Origin: Pagrus major
Taxonomy: Eukaryota > Chordata > Actinopteri > Spariformes > Sparidae
Assembly (NCBI RefSeq): GCF_040436345.1
Contig: NC_133230.1
Location: 12,038,197-12,102,196 of the forward strand
Direction of reading: 5' to 3'
DNA: 64,000 nucleotides
Part shown: positions 41,590 to 54,045 of the stretch, piece after piece
Position numbering within the stretch: the first letter of the stretch is position 1
Layout: each line of letters opens with the position of its first letter
The notes under the pieces: generated by a model
Database searches by the model: none
What the model was told of the DNA's origin: nothing
Seen by the model: the letters and a program-made list of their open reading frames with translations, nothing else
Program-made: the position numbers and the translations under genes

Positions 41590-42212
41590 AAAGTTGTACT
41601 ATGCAGGGTTTTACTGTGGCTGTTTTTAATCACCATTTAAAATTGGACCCTCTTCCCCAGCCCAACAAGCGAGACAGAGCAGTGGTGGTCAGCGAGTTAG
41701 ATGGTGAATGAAGAGAGGGTGTGATGATGGTGAGAACAAAGATTGTATTCCAAAGCAAAAAAACAAATACGCCTCCACCTCTGCACAACCCTCCATATTT
41801 TGTGCGAATACAGCTGAAGTGTAAGCTTCATCCTGGTCACTGTTTGCTGCACCGATTTTGCTCTGCTCTGTGTCTGTGTGTGTGTGTGTAGCTCAGCCCC
41901 ACCCTCGGTCAATCACACACAGACCTGCAGTTTTTACTATATCCATGATGAAGACAGCAATAACTACGTGTCTTTTAGAGACCAGACCTCACACCCTTTG
42001 CGCTGTCATTGGATTGGAGCTACACGCCACTGCCGAAAGGTTGGTGCCCAGAAATGTCCTTAACAGCAAAATACTAAGAAATGCATGTAGACTGCAGAGT
42101 CACTGTAGATGCAGACACCACCGCACACTTCTAGTGGGTGGCAAGTGAAGATTGGGACAGATTACTTTTGTATACACTGTTTTTTAGGAAAATCCTGCAT
42201 AGTATATCTTCC
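41590..42212. mobile_element. MITE with ACTATGCAGGGTTTT ends
   Basis: Left end AAAGTTGTACTATGCAGGGT pairs with right end GAAAATCCTGCATAGTATA; about 620 bp. It contains a TG-rich run near 41875. No transposase. The only clear transposon in the 10-kb tract downstream of sfpq. Confidence 0.7.
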
Positions 42213-42800
42213 CCCCCCCACAAAGCTAGCATCAAGCTCACTTCAAACTACACAGTGACTATATATCAGAGGTTCAGAACAGGGATGTCCCTAATTATCA
42301 ACACTTTTTGACAGCATCGATGACCTAAAAATTGAAATCAGCTTTGACACCAATTTTTGAAGAACTTTTTCAAAGTAACTACAGAATTTTGGAACATGGA
42401 CATGAACCTGTTATTTGAGTAAAAAATTGAAACCAAAGATTTGACACATGCAGTTTAAAGAGAAGTTCTGACTCAAGATTTGTTTAAAAGCCTTGTGGCT
42501 TTCAACCCTTAATCTGCCCCCCCACCCACCCATATTTGTTCTCTTCATGTGAAAATCTCTAATCCTAAAAGCTGATGGCAGAACCTGCACTAGTTGACGT
42601 GACCAACTTCATACACCGACCTACCCGAGGCAGGAAGTTCCATGCACCTTTCGGTTGAAGAGAGGATCGTGTGTGTGCCTGTTGCCTGTGTGGTTGTGTG
42701 TATGCTTCATGTCTTTGGATAAATGAGGTGTGTTAGCTGCAGTCAGCCAGCTTGTCAAAGACAGGCTGCCCCAGTCCACAGTAGAGGCTCTTCTCTGCAG

Positions 42801-42911
42801 TTGGGTTACATTGACGATGAGTAGTTCTGCAGAAGTCAGTGGACAGTAAAGCCTGGACTTGTTTGCACTGCAGCCAGAGGTATGCTTACACAGATCAGCT
42901 GAACAAGTAAG
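42801..42911 (+). other. Possible noncoding exon
   Basis: Bounded by a good acceptor (TTCTCTGCAG at 42791-42800) and a consensus donor (TAAG|GTAAGTG at 42911/42912). All three frames contain stops, so it would be untranslated. Could belong to an extended sfpq transcript or to an independent noncoding RNA. Confidence 0.25.
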
Positions 42912-45900
42912 GTAAGTGTTCCATCCATGTTTATAATACAAGATGCACAGTTGTCCCATAACTTGACTCTTCTCTCTGTCGTCTCTTTCACCATGTCACT
43001 GCTCACAGTGACGTTTACAGGGCTTCTGGCATCACACTTACAAAGAATGGCATCACAGTGCAGATCTCTTTTCTTCAACCTTTTTATGTGTGGATGTGGC
43101 AAAGCATTATAGTCCGTGCAGTGTGTGTGTGTGGTTGTAGTACTTTGGCTTCTCTGTATGCATGAAAGGGTCTGGATTGCCGAGTCAGTAGTTCAACACT
43201 ACGGTTTCTAACCACAGATGTGTGGAACAAAGTGCTGAAATTTGACACTGTCATATTTTTTGGAACACTGCAAGTCAAGAGAGGGGTATATTTTTATTTT
43301 CTGGCATTAAAGCAAAATGAAAATTAAAGCATTAGAAAGCTTAATTATTGCTTAACTGTGCACAATTTTTCTGAGTTCTTCAGTGAAAACAGAGCCCATC
43401 TCATGGGATGGCATTTTCCATTGTATTGCAGTAAGAAAGCTTTTTGAATAGTCCTCTGTGCAGCGGCTCTTTTACATATTTAACAGTTCAGGTTTGGTTC
43501 CTTTTTTTATTCATTAGTTTTTCTAACTGCACTGCCCTTTCAGATACAGAAGTACAAGTGTGCATGCAGTGCTGCCATTTTTAAGGTTCAGTAGTTTAGT
43601 GTGGATCACTGAACCATGACAATTATTAAAATCATTCAAACTATTTAAATGTAATCGTAGCACTTCTGTTTATTGTTGAGTTGTGTCACGATCTTGGTAA
43701 CTGATAGAACTGCTCTACCTGTCATCACTACTCCTGACTCCATCTGTCTGACTGTGAAATGTCTCTAAAACTATAAACTAAAATGTTTGTGGTACTGGGT
43801 TGGGACATCTTTGCAGTTTTGAAGTGAGCATGTCACATACTGCTGGGGTTGCGCTGGGTGGGTTTGTATAAAATGAAATTTCTATGTCAGAAATCCTGTT
43901 CTTAATCCAACACTCAATGCAGGTTTCCTTACTTTTTTGCTCCGACCTTTTGTGTGTTTGTGTCAATGGGGTTTGGTGATTTGTTGTTTTTTTTCTGACT
44001 CTTGAAAAATGCAAATGTGCATTCAGACAACTTATGACTAATATCTGAGTTCATGTTTAGCAGTTTTGCTCCTCTTTCAGTACATCCTGTCTATTAGGTA
44101 AAGATCTCTGAACTTCAGAAATACATTTTTCAGGGGAGAAAACAATGTTCTGAAAACAGCATGAAGAAATTTAAAATAGTGCGTATTCGCCCCACGCAAC
44201 CAGAATTTTTTTTTTTTTTCTACAAGCGAGCAACCGCAAGCACAGATGGTGTGTGTCTTTGTTTGGGTTCAGTCTCTAACTAAACACAGTACTCACCAGA
44301 GACTCTGGTTATTTCCATCCGTTAAATTTTCTATTCCTGCTCTTCTCTCTACACTTATGAAGTAAAGTACAATTATACCAAGAGTCAGCAGTCAACAACT
44401 TGGAGTAAATTACACCTGATGGAGGCCGGCACATCTGGCTCACTGCTGCTGACAGGTTAAGAAGTGAGAGTGAAGATAAATCCACTTTTAAATCGCAAAA
44501 CATTTAAGCTCTGGTAGATGGCTCAGGACTTTGTATGTAATCCGGCCCTGTAGAACCTTACTTTTTGTTTTATGTGAACTGCGGGGAGATATTTTAAAAG
44601 ACAACGTGACTGGACAGATTTAAATGTTATAATTTTTGATATTAAAAAAAACTATCTACAGGATAACCATGACCTAGGTCCAAACACACTGACATGATGT
44701 ACTGCTATCACATCTTTGGCACCAATTGAAATTAAACTTCCTTTAATCAGAACTTGTCTCGTTCTAGGTTTTCTTCAGTCTCAAAGCAAACCAGTGATGG
44801 TTATCTCCACATAAGTGGATAGATTGCAAACAGAAACTACTAATAGTTTATCAGGCATACCTTTTAATGGTGTTGATTTGGTGCATGTACTTTAACTCAC
44901 AGGATACATGGCAACTTTATGCCACACTTACTTACATCCCCCAAAGCATAATGGCAACTGCAGTTCCAAAACTATAAAGCACCCCAGTGTGAGACAACAG
45001 ATGACAAACCAGGAAAACAAAATGGAGGAACCACAATAAAAATGCACTGCTCTAATTTTTGCCCCAGCTATTGCTTCAAAAAAGTTGACCGAAAACCATG
45101 CAGTAAACTCACAAATACCACTTAATTACTAAACATTCCCAGTTAAAATAAATGACTTCTTCACTTACAAACTTTGAAAACCCCTGATCTAAAGGAAAGT
45201 GTTTGTTTTGAGGAGGAAGTGTTTTGAGTTTTTTTAGAGATCATACAATGTAAGCTGTGCAAACCAGACAGCAAAAATACTAGTTTTCGGCTGCTGGTTA
45301 TTTCACATCCAGCAGTCAGTTGTTTGTGTGGAGAAACATTGAGAGACATGTAGTTTTTCTCTAGTGCTGATCTCTTGCTTTTCTTTCCTCTCAGTTCCTC
45401 TTACTATTCATATTTTGTCAGTCTTCCTGTTAAACTTGCCCTGTCATGCCAGTGACCAGTATTTTGGAAAACTACCCGACTGCGGCATCTTCCTTTTTTT
45501 GTTTCTTGTACAGAGCAGTTGTCTTGTAGCTGTAAAGGACCGTGGTGCTACCTGGAGTTTATGGTTCTCAACCTCGATCAAGAGGAAACTCCACTGTGTT
45601 CAGCCAATGCCATGAATCAAGCCCTGGAGGCTGTCGAGATGTGTTTGTCTGCACTGTGATCCATTTTCCAACCAAACCTTAACTCCTGATTCAACAAATC
45701 CTTTCCATGTCCTGTCCTGAGTGTGATGCCAGAAAAACCCTTCAGGCCTCTTATGGCCTCTTCGAAAAAGGGCTCTGCCCAAAGTCCGCAAGACTGACAC
45801 CGAAAACGACCTTGTTTACTTTTGTATAAGGTCATGGTGCGCAGCTCCCAGCTCTGTTTGGGGTTTTTTCATTAACATCCCTGATGGGTCAGTACGAAGG

Positions 45901-46344
45901 TCAGCTTCACATGGCTCTAACAGAAAGACCTTCCCTGAGGATCCCAACAGATTTGAATGCTGTTGTCATGAATTTTTCTCGTCCTTTCTGCAGTTTGTAA
46001 ACACGAGTCTACTTCAGGGTGCTCAGATGCTTTTTTTTTTTCTTAAACTCTACCTGTATTTTAACTTTCACACAATTCATACAACATATTTCTCACATTG
46101 ACAATCACATTTAGAGTCCTTTACTTGTGATGCATGTTCACATTATAACACCATTGCTCCACAGCCACTTCCAACACAAACACGACCACATAAAACACAC
46201 ATAGATTCACAAGCTGTCTTTTTATTCTTTTTAAGGGTGGCAACCTCAAAGTAGTAATGGTTTTATAACGCAAACAAAGAAGTGATGGTAGGAACCTGCT
46301 GACCAGTTCACTACCAGGTTCTCATTGTTTTTCTCTCGCCACAG

Positions 46345-47413
46345 GAGCCTCGACCAATCGAAGGAGGCTGAGGGTCCGCAACACCAAACCATGGTGAGTC
46401 ACCGCAGTCAGTAAAATGTAACAGTAATATTGTAGATGCGTTATAATTTCAGTTTTTTATTTATTTTTAAAAAAAAGAACGATTCAAGGAAAGATTCATT
46501 TGGGGGATATATATAAGTATGCCATTAAAAGCGTCAAAATTTTTTAAAAATTAATGAAGGCTATTGTTAGACTTTGTGATTGTAGGAATTTTACTATTTA
46601 AAGGCTGTGCAAAGGCTGTACATATAATATGTAGGCCAACTGCTGAATACCCATATACCTTTGTCCTGTTGGTTTTTGTGTGTGTGCTACTTTATACTTT
46701 TTGAATATTAATCAGTTGGATTATATGACTCTGGTGTAGCACCACAAATTAAAACACACTGGGGCGACACCCTTTCAAAGATTAACTATATAATACAAAA
46801 GTTAATACAACATTTTTCTCATATGCCGAGTTTTAGTTCTCCCCAAGACCTGTTAACAGGCTGGAGTTCCCCCCTTTTAATAGCCCCTAATAACCCACAA
46901 TATATAAACACACCTGCTTTCACTTTTTGCGCATGATTGACATGAAAATAGTGACATTATTGTAATTTCCAGCATAGCTGTCCAAATAATTTAAAACATG
47001 AGGATATTATAGAAGTAGTAAATGCTGTTGTCTCACTTTAGAAACTGTCTGTTCATTGTATAATTTACTTGATCTTTTCTTCGACTTCTTCCTGTTTTGT
47101 AGATAAAATGAAGACTGATGTCTGATTTAAATGCCAGAGCTGCAGGAGACCCAGCGACTGCACCGTGGTGATACCAGGATGACTTCCAGGTTAGTTCCCC
47201 TGCAATTTATCATCTAGACATGATGTGACTTTGGAAAACTAATACTGGAAAATCAGATGTAATGTATGTTGTATTTAAGACTAGTTTTCTGTGCTTCTCC
47301 CTCGCAGAGCTGCAGGCGGTGAAGCAGATGCAGTACCAGGAGGCGTCCAGCAGAGGACAAGCAGCCAGAGTCCAGAGGAGATTTGTTTTTGCTTTGAAAG
47401 TTTTAATAATAAA
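46345..47413 (+). ncRNA. Three exon-like segments ending in a poly(A) signal
   Basis: Segments 46345-46393, 47103-47189 and 47308 to about 47430 have proper borders: CGCCACAG before and ATG|GTGAGTC after the first, TTTTGTAG and CCAG|GTTAGT around the second, CCTCGCAG before the third. AATAAA stands at 47408-47413. They look like the 3' end of a spliced transcript on the + strand. No long reading frame crosses all three. Joined in phase to sfpq exon 9 (ends 32034, phase 0), the first would add EPRPIEGG and stop at 46369-46371. Human SFPQ has a short isoform that diverges at this junction, which makes this plausible, not shown. It could equally be a separate noncoding gene. Confidence 0.35.
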
Positions 47414-47430
47414 TGATGTAAACCTGAGTT

Positions 47431-49133
47431 CTGTTGTTTTGTATTTCTTACACCTGTTTATTTATTTAAAGTTGTTCAACTTTAAACTGTCTCAGTACAA
47501 CTATACTGCAGGTTTTTTGTGTGGTTGAAGTATTCAGTCAAATTTCAGTTGCAGCAGCCGAACATAGTTAATCAGAAACACGATGACAGTTTAACTTGCC
47601 AAATGCTCCAGCTGAGCCCTGATCGCCTCTACCTGCCTGCCTACTGTCTTGCATCGGTGCCTCTGAAGCTCCCTGAGGCTTGGTCCGGTCACAATTAAGG
47701 GTAAAGGTGCAGTGTTTCCGCTGCTGGATCACACTTGCATCCTGAGGGTTGGCTGTGAACCCTGGAGGAGGTCCAGACCGGAGGGAGGGAGCAAGATGAT
47801 ACGAAGGAGCCCTGAAGGCACGAGACGCCTGAGGGAGGGCAAATGTGGGTCATTTTGGTGTCGTCTGACCTGAGCTGAACTTAAGCACTCCGACTCTGGA
47901 CACAGGCTGTTAGCAGCCAAATACACAGTCGAACAATTAAGTACAAACCTGAGTGAAGGAGCCAAATTGATGCAGATGATTCCATGAAGGGTCATTTGAT
48001 GGTTTGTGGATGAAAATGACGTGACTCAAACATTATGACCTTAGTTGGTGAAGGAAATATTCAGATCCTTTATCTAAGATACTGAAATTCTCTGTAGTCT
48101 ATAATTTAAAGTCCTTTAACGTTGAGTATGATCAGGAAAGCAAAGCAGTCAGGACAGTTTCCAGCTGTGTTTGTAGTGATCAATAAGGGGGTTTAACCGT
48201 AATGCTTTCTGAACCCTAACCAACTATTTTATTGTGCCTTAACCAGACTAAGTACAGCACTGTCACAACATAATGTAAACAATTTAATCTAAAGAAATAA
48301 AAGTTGCCACATAAGGAAACAAAGTTCCAACATTTCTGTGGTTTGTAGGAAAATTGATTCATTCTGAAGAACAATAAAGTTTAAAAGAAAAAGGAGAAAA
48401 CACTTTGTAGAATGGTTTTAGACATGACGTGTGAAAATAAGTAAGAAACCAAACTAAACCTAAACTGAAGTTCCTTGGTACTGAAGTGGCTGCCACACCA
48501 GAAAATGAAAAAGGGATCAGTTTCACATTATAACATGAAAATTTTAGGGGTGTGACCAGATATTTTCACATTATTACAACATAGACACTTATTGTTGTAA
48601 TGTAAAATGTTTTTTGTCATAATGTGAAAAGTTTGTAGGCCATATGTCGTAATAATGTAAAAATGTCTTGTTGTAACATGATAGTGATCCAGTGCTGCCA
48701 CAATCCAACATTTTAAAGTCCATGACCGTTAACCATCGAGTGACGGTGCTTTCTACTTGAAGTTCACTGTGTCACTTACACAACCCTCACTCCGCCCCGT
48801 CCGTTCACCACCTGCTGCCTCCGTCTGTAAACCGACCTGGCGAAGAGGGAAAGGGAGAGAGGAGGTAAAGTAGGTGGTGTCCACCTGACCAGCTGCAGCC
48901 ATGCATCATTCATGGACATGCATCATTGATGGCGTCCGCTGCCCACAGGTGGAGCGCTACATTCCCCTCTCCATTCACCCCCCACGGCCTGTAGCTGGAG
49001 ACACATATACATCCAGGTCTCTGCAGGCAGCTTCAGCTTCATGTCTGTTCTTCATGTGACTGTTTTTAGGCCACACATCTAGTTTAAGCAGCAGGTGAGT
49101 TCTCCTCCAGGTGTGACTCAAACTCAGACACCC
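47431..49133. other. Intergenic, no gene seen
   Basis: Mixed unique sequence. Around 48510-48690 the words CACATTAT(T)A(A)CA and TTGT(AA)TGT recur in both orientations, a degenerate inverted cluster. GC content rises after 48780 toward the exon at 49134; upstream untranslated exons of that gene may lie there but cannot be fixed. Confidence 0.45.
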
Positions 49134-52100
49134 ATGAGTGGCACCGCTGGAGCTGCACCCCCGACAGCCGTGCTGGGCTTGGGTTTGGACCTGAGCGGAC
49201 CGTGGCATCAGAGAGTCGTCCAGAGGAGCAGAGCTCTGGTTCAGACGTACCTGCTCACCTCCTCTGTTCACCCTCCACCGACAGCAAGAGGCGGCCGTGG
49301 GGCCGGGTCCCCTCTGAGGCTACCCTCACTGGTGGCTGCAACCGAAGGGCCTCGCAGGAGAGGCAGCATGGCTCGACTCAGGTGAGATGTTCATGAGGGT
49401 GTGTACACCCAGTTTGTGTCTCTCTTTACATGACGTGAGTCACTGAGCTTAGGTTTCTGTTAAATCCCTTTTTTCTGGGTTTTTCTAAACTTCAGTCCTC
49501 AAAGCAGAGCAACAATGATTAATCAATGCATCGATTAGCCGTCAACTATTAAATTAATCACCAAATATTTTGATCCATCGATCAGTGTGAGTAATTTTTT
49601 AAGGAAGATAAAAGTCAAAATTATCTGATTCAAGCTTCTTCAACGTGAATATCTTCTTGTTTCTTTACTCCTCTGTGACAGAAACTGAATATCTGCAACA
49701 TTTTCTAGTGTTGCTTCTTTAGTTAAAGTAAATATATCCTGTTAAATATTCCTTTGGTAAATGTGAAAGTCACATATGAACAGTAGTTGAGTAAAAGTCT
49801 TAAAGTATCTGATATTAAATGTATCAAAAGTTCAAGTAAAAGTAAATTATTCATATATTTACATGTATGTATATTCTGTATACTATGGGTTGATTGATTA
49901 ACCACCAACATCCAGTATTCAGCATTTTTCCAATTATTATTATTTTTCCATTAAAATGTTGAATCATTTCTTGATAAATAGTAAAATGTTGATAAAACTG
50001 AATAACCCATTTTGATAATAAACAAATAAATGAAGAAAAATTAAGAACGTTTCAAAGAAAAACAATATTTTCAACTAAATAAGATGTAAGAATTACTCTT
50101 ATCCATCTTTTTAACATGGTAATGCATCTGTCTGCCTATATTTCGATAGAATCTGAAGAGTATATAAACTGCTGTTTAATACAATTATTTAAGTGTAAAT
50201 TATATCATTATCATAAATAAAACATACAAAATGAAGCAGAGTCTAAAATGCCAGAATAAACACTTCGACGCATAACAATGTATTTTGTTACAGAAAAAAA
50301 TGCCCTCGAAAAATGTTCATAAAATTTGGATAAACGTATTTCTAACACCTTATTTAGTTAAAAATATATATATGGATTTTTTTTTTACTTTTTTTTTTTT
50401 GCCTGTCTGGTTTTTTGACAATAAGAGCATTTGAGTTATTCCAGAGGAAGGTGGTGCATCCTCTCTTGCCTATTAAAAATGACAAAAACATACAAAGTTA
50501 ATAATCAAATGTAATTGTGTCGAGGGCTTTGGGGGTTTCAGATTCAGATTCAGACAACTTTATTAATCCCACTAGAGGCAATTTGTTTGAACATCTTGCA
50601 CACATACTAAAACATACAGTAACATATGGACACAAAAACAGATGAGAAACTAATGAAATAAGAAAGAAATACAAATTAAATAAAGATGCCAAAGAGTTCA
50701 GTGGAATAAAGGAATCTATAATAAAGTGGAGGTGTTAATACATTTTATCATCAATTAATAAAATAATAATAATAAAAAAACATCGCGATGAGGGAATAAG
50801 AGAAGCGGTAAGTTTTACAAGCAGGTAAAACTCAACGATGGCCTGATGGTAACAGAGAAAATTGTTTGTTGACTGTTTCTGTCTTTCAGTGTGAGGCTGA
50901 TTAATGAAAAACACAGGAGGCTCTCAATTAAAGATGGATAAACTGACAGAGTCCAAATATCTGTCCACGCCACGCATGATTACATGATATCTATGTGCAA
51001 AAATAAAGATTTAAACTGGCCAATTTCAAGACATCTTAGACTCATACAGCAGAACAACATATAGTTATATATATATATGTGTGTTTTCTAACTCCGACCT
51101 CAGAGGCCCTCAGTGCAGCTTCATCACTGCCTGTTTGAATGTGATTAATCTCCTGTATGTCATCTCCACTCTCCCATCTCCACTATTCATTTCAGCAAAA
51201 GTGCCCGTCAGAGCGCACGTTCAACGCTTGACTGGAATTACAGTGTAATTGTTTCCTCTGTCCCCGTTTGATAGCATAATGTAGGCCGCTTCTCCGCCCC
51301 CCCCCCCTTGGTTTGCTTTGAGTACAGAAGGCCAGAGACCGGCGTGTCATAAATCTCAGGTGTGGAAGCTGATCCGCCGCCTGATGCGGCACCCACAGCG
51401 GCTGCACTCAGAGGAGGCAGAAACCTGAGCGAGGCACCCGTCGCACACACTTCAGGCTCTTAAACACACACACAAACAGCCGCCCGTCGCTGTCTGACAG
51501 AGTATTTGATGGCCTCCTCTCACCCAAGCAGAGCAGGTTTTGAATAACCATCGATTGAATGAGGAGGAGGAGGAGGAGGGACGTTTTTATGTGACTTGTT
51601 GGCCTTGATAGCTGTGTGGCTGTCGGGATGGAAAATGTTGGTCAGTGAGTTCACCGCTTCGCTAATCAAATAACTATTGGAAGGTTTGTTATGAAGATTT
51701 GAAAAAGACGTTCATGGTTCCCAGAGGATGAACCTCTGATGTAACTTTTCTTTACCGTCATGTGAAACTTTGAACTTTTGTTTTATGGACAAATACCCAC
51801 AAAACTAAAGACTTTCCTGTGTTCAGCAAACATTAACATGCATCACAGTCCTCAGGAGATGCACCTTACTGACTGTTAACAGTGAACATAGTAAATCATC
51901 AACAGCAAAGTAGTGCTGAGCCTAAGCAGCCTCACAGAGCTGCAAGCATGCAAGATCATTATTAATTTATATTCCTGAAAATATGTTTAACTAAACCCTC
52001 CATTACTGTCTCTTGTTTCCTGTCTCCTCAGCCTCAGTGAACCATCCCTCCTCACCCCGAACGAGAACGTCCTATTCAAGCGATTCTCTGGCAGCCGTCG

Positions 52101-52611
52101 CCCCAGTGTTTTACAAAAGCGACCGCCGCCACCTCCTCCTCCATTTTCCAACTCCTCAGTCCTTCTCCCCTGCCACCCATCCAGGACCAACCAACCCCAT
52201 CAGCAGGTCCAAAGCTGCAGCAGACCGGCCTTTATCCACTTCTCCCGGGCCATCCAGCCCAGCTCAAAGCCAAGACCAGTGAGGCGTCATTCACACAACC
52301 CGGTCCTGACCACAGAGACGATACAGGCTGACCCCCGACCTTCTCTGACACGACATCCTAACTCTTTGCCTCAGGGGGAGCCTTTGTCGATCGTTGGGAA
52401 GCCCTGTCTTCCGAGCTGCAGTGAACGCCCCGCTGTGGCTGCTGCCAGCGGTCCAGCTCGCGCTCAGCTTCATGTGTTTCTGCCCACAGAGGCCGAAGGA
52501 GAGGAGGTGGACAGTGAATCTGTGGACGAGGGCTTCATGGATGAGTTGGACTGTAAGATAACTTCTCTGAAGCTCCAGCAGAGGGCGCCAAAGACAGTTA
52601 CATACCACTGA
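49134..52611 (+). CDS. Unrecognised Ser/Pro-rich protein, two coding exons
   Basis: I do not recognise this protein. Exon 1 (49134-49381, donor CAG|GTGAGA) and exon 2 (52032-52611, acceptor CTCCTCAG) join in frame to 828 nt, 275 aa. The start is the first ATG after an in-frame run from 49095; an acceptor-like CTCCAG at 49100 suggests an upstream untranslated exon. Residues 1-80 are basic and Ala/Gly/Pro-rich (LGLGLDLSGPWHQRVVQRS). The junction region reads MARLSLSEPSLLTPNENVLF, followed by a seven-proline run. The acidic tail VDSESVDEGFMDELDCKITS, then KLQQ, looks like a short conserved docking or helical motif. No membrane segment or catalytic domain. AATAAA at 52726-52731. Support: frame continuity through the splice and gene-like ends. 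Confidence 0.55.
49382..52031 (+). other. Intron of the two-exon gene
   Basis: AT-rich from 49700 to 51070, then richer. A fish-type dispersed repeat fragment with CTTTATTAATCCCACTAGAG lies at 50530-50600. There is a poly-C run at 51295-51307 and an (AGG)n-like run near 51562-51577. No other coding exon. Confidence 0.5.
50530..50600. repeat. Dispersed repeat end (TTTATTAATCCC type)
   Basis: ATTCAGATTCAGACAACTTT followed by ATTAATCCCACTAGAGGCAA is a phrase common to many fish repeats, thought to be a retroposon 3' end. Truncated here. Confidence 0.55.
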
Positions 52612-52735
52612 AAGGCAAAAATAGGCTAAAAGTATACGAACAAATGAACTTTTTATGAACTTTTTTCATTGGTTGTAATAATATTTTTCTTTGTGATTTC
52701 ATATGAGGGTATTTACATTATGGCAAATAAATAAA

Positions 52736-53399
52736 AAGAATAGTATTGTTATGTACGGAAGCCTGAAAACAGTCATAGGTCGAACATTTCCTGAGTTTTC
52801 CTGTTATATAACGATGATTTTTTTTTCTCTCAAGATCACAACTTATTTATTTAATAATCACGGTATAACAAATATTGTTTTCTTAAGATGTCAAGGAAAC
52901 AAACTGTTCTGTGAGGTGAGTTTTGAGAGTTTCAAAGCCAACCATGTGAACTTTTTATGAATTTAAACCCATGGCCTTTCAGGGCTTCCGTAGTTATGTG
53001 CTGCTTGTTTCCTCATGGACTTTTTTTTTTTAGAGTGAGACACTTATGAGGAGTTGCTGGCTAGAGAGATCATTATGCCATGTGTGTAAAGCTGTGACGG
53101 ATTTAATAAATAATGTAATTGTCCTTTTTGTTCAGACAGGGCAGAATGAAACAGTAGGCTTAAATTCAGATGTGTTACAGTCCAGCAGGAGACAACGAAA
53201 GACACTGCAGACATATTCAGATTAATTCAGTTGTTGTCAGACTGGATATATAAATACATGCAGGGTTTATGGATTGGTTAAAGAGCATTTTTCTCCATAT
53301 AAAATACATTATATATTGTGTAGTCTTCTTTTTCTTTCTATGGTGGGGTGTCATATAAATCCCTCCACACTCCGGTACACTAGGTGGCGCTGTGCAGCT
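52736..53399. other. Intergenic, AT-rich, no gene seen
   Basis: Follows the poly(A) signals of the preceding gene. No domain, splice pair or repeat with clear ends. Confidence 0.5.
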
Positions 53400-53645
53400 C
53401 AGGTCGCGGTCGCAACCCGCCATTAAAACCATCCACAGCCGAAGAAGCGCCTGTCATGTCTTCTTCTCATACGTCTGCATCTTTCACAGCATCCCGCCGC
53501 TCGTCTCACAGGAGTTCACTCTTATAAATGTTAAAAAAAAAACCTTTATTAACGTCAAAACCAAACTCTTGTTTACTCGCCTGAGTTCAGCGGAGACGAT
53601 CGGAGAAGCTACAGGAGCAGCGCCGCTGTGATGTGAACTAAAACT
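53400..53645 (+). promoter_or_regulatory. Possible promoter and first exon of the STPR gene
   Basis: A CpG-containing patch (GGTCGCGGTCGCAACCCGCC, then GGAGCAGCGCCGCTGTGATG) ends in the donor AACT|GTAAGT at 53645/53646. Splicing to 54817-54856 and then 55001 would give the mRNA for the STPR protein. Inferred from motifs only. Confidence 0.35.
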
Positions 53646-53844
53646 GTAAGTTTGCCACATTAATCTTCTTTAACACATCTTCAGTTTTGACATACTAACG
53701 CGCAACACTCACAACATCACCTCCGCCATTTTACCGCCGCTAATTAAACACTACTCCACTTTATAAACGCCGAAACAAGCGACCAATGCGCCTGTATTGG
53801 AAATGAACATCTCCTCTGCTTCACCTGTGTTTCTGAGTAGACTT

Positions 53845-54045
53845 AAAGGGGAAGTCCACCAACTTTACACATTAAAGTGTGTTTACATGCTTCAATGTGT
53901 GAACTATATGTGAAAAAGAAAAGAAAAAAGTTTGAAGTCTTTTATGGCTCCAGAGGAAGCCGCTTGTATTCTGATAAATTGCCTCCAGTGATGTCACTCA
54001 GTGGCCAAGTTGCACTGTGGGTAATGTAGTCTATCGCCTAGCAAA
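53845..54045. repeat. Partial copy of the 27186-27584 MITE
   Basis: Begins TTAAAGGGGAAGTCCACCAA, continues with CTTTTATGGCTCCAGAGG and TTGCCTCCAGTGATGTCACT, and ends after GTGGGTAATGTAGTC. The right inverted end is missing. Confidence 0.75.

Larger units (their letters stand above)
35747..46344 (+). other. Long noncoding tract downstream of sfpq stop
   Basis: Begins as the sfpq 3' UTR with a poly(A) signal at 36082-36087. It then continues as low-repeat, AT-rich sequence with no coding exon that I can support. It contains two similar acceptor-led segments (39346, 40553), a possible noncoding exon (42801-42911) and one MITE (41590-42212). An imperfect palindrome with CCAGCATGC / GCATGCTGG is at 38201-38240. 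Scarcity of repeats over 10 kb, compared with the rest of the window, hints at constraint. Confidence 0.5.
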
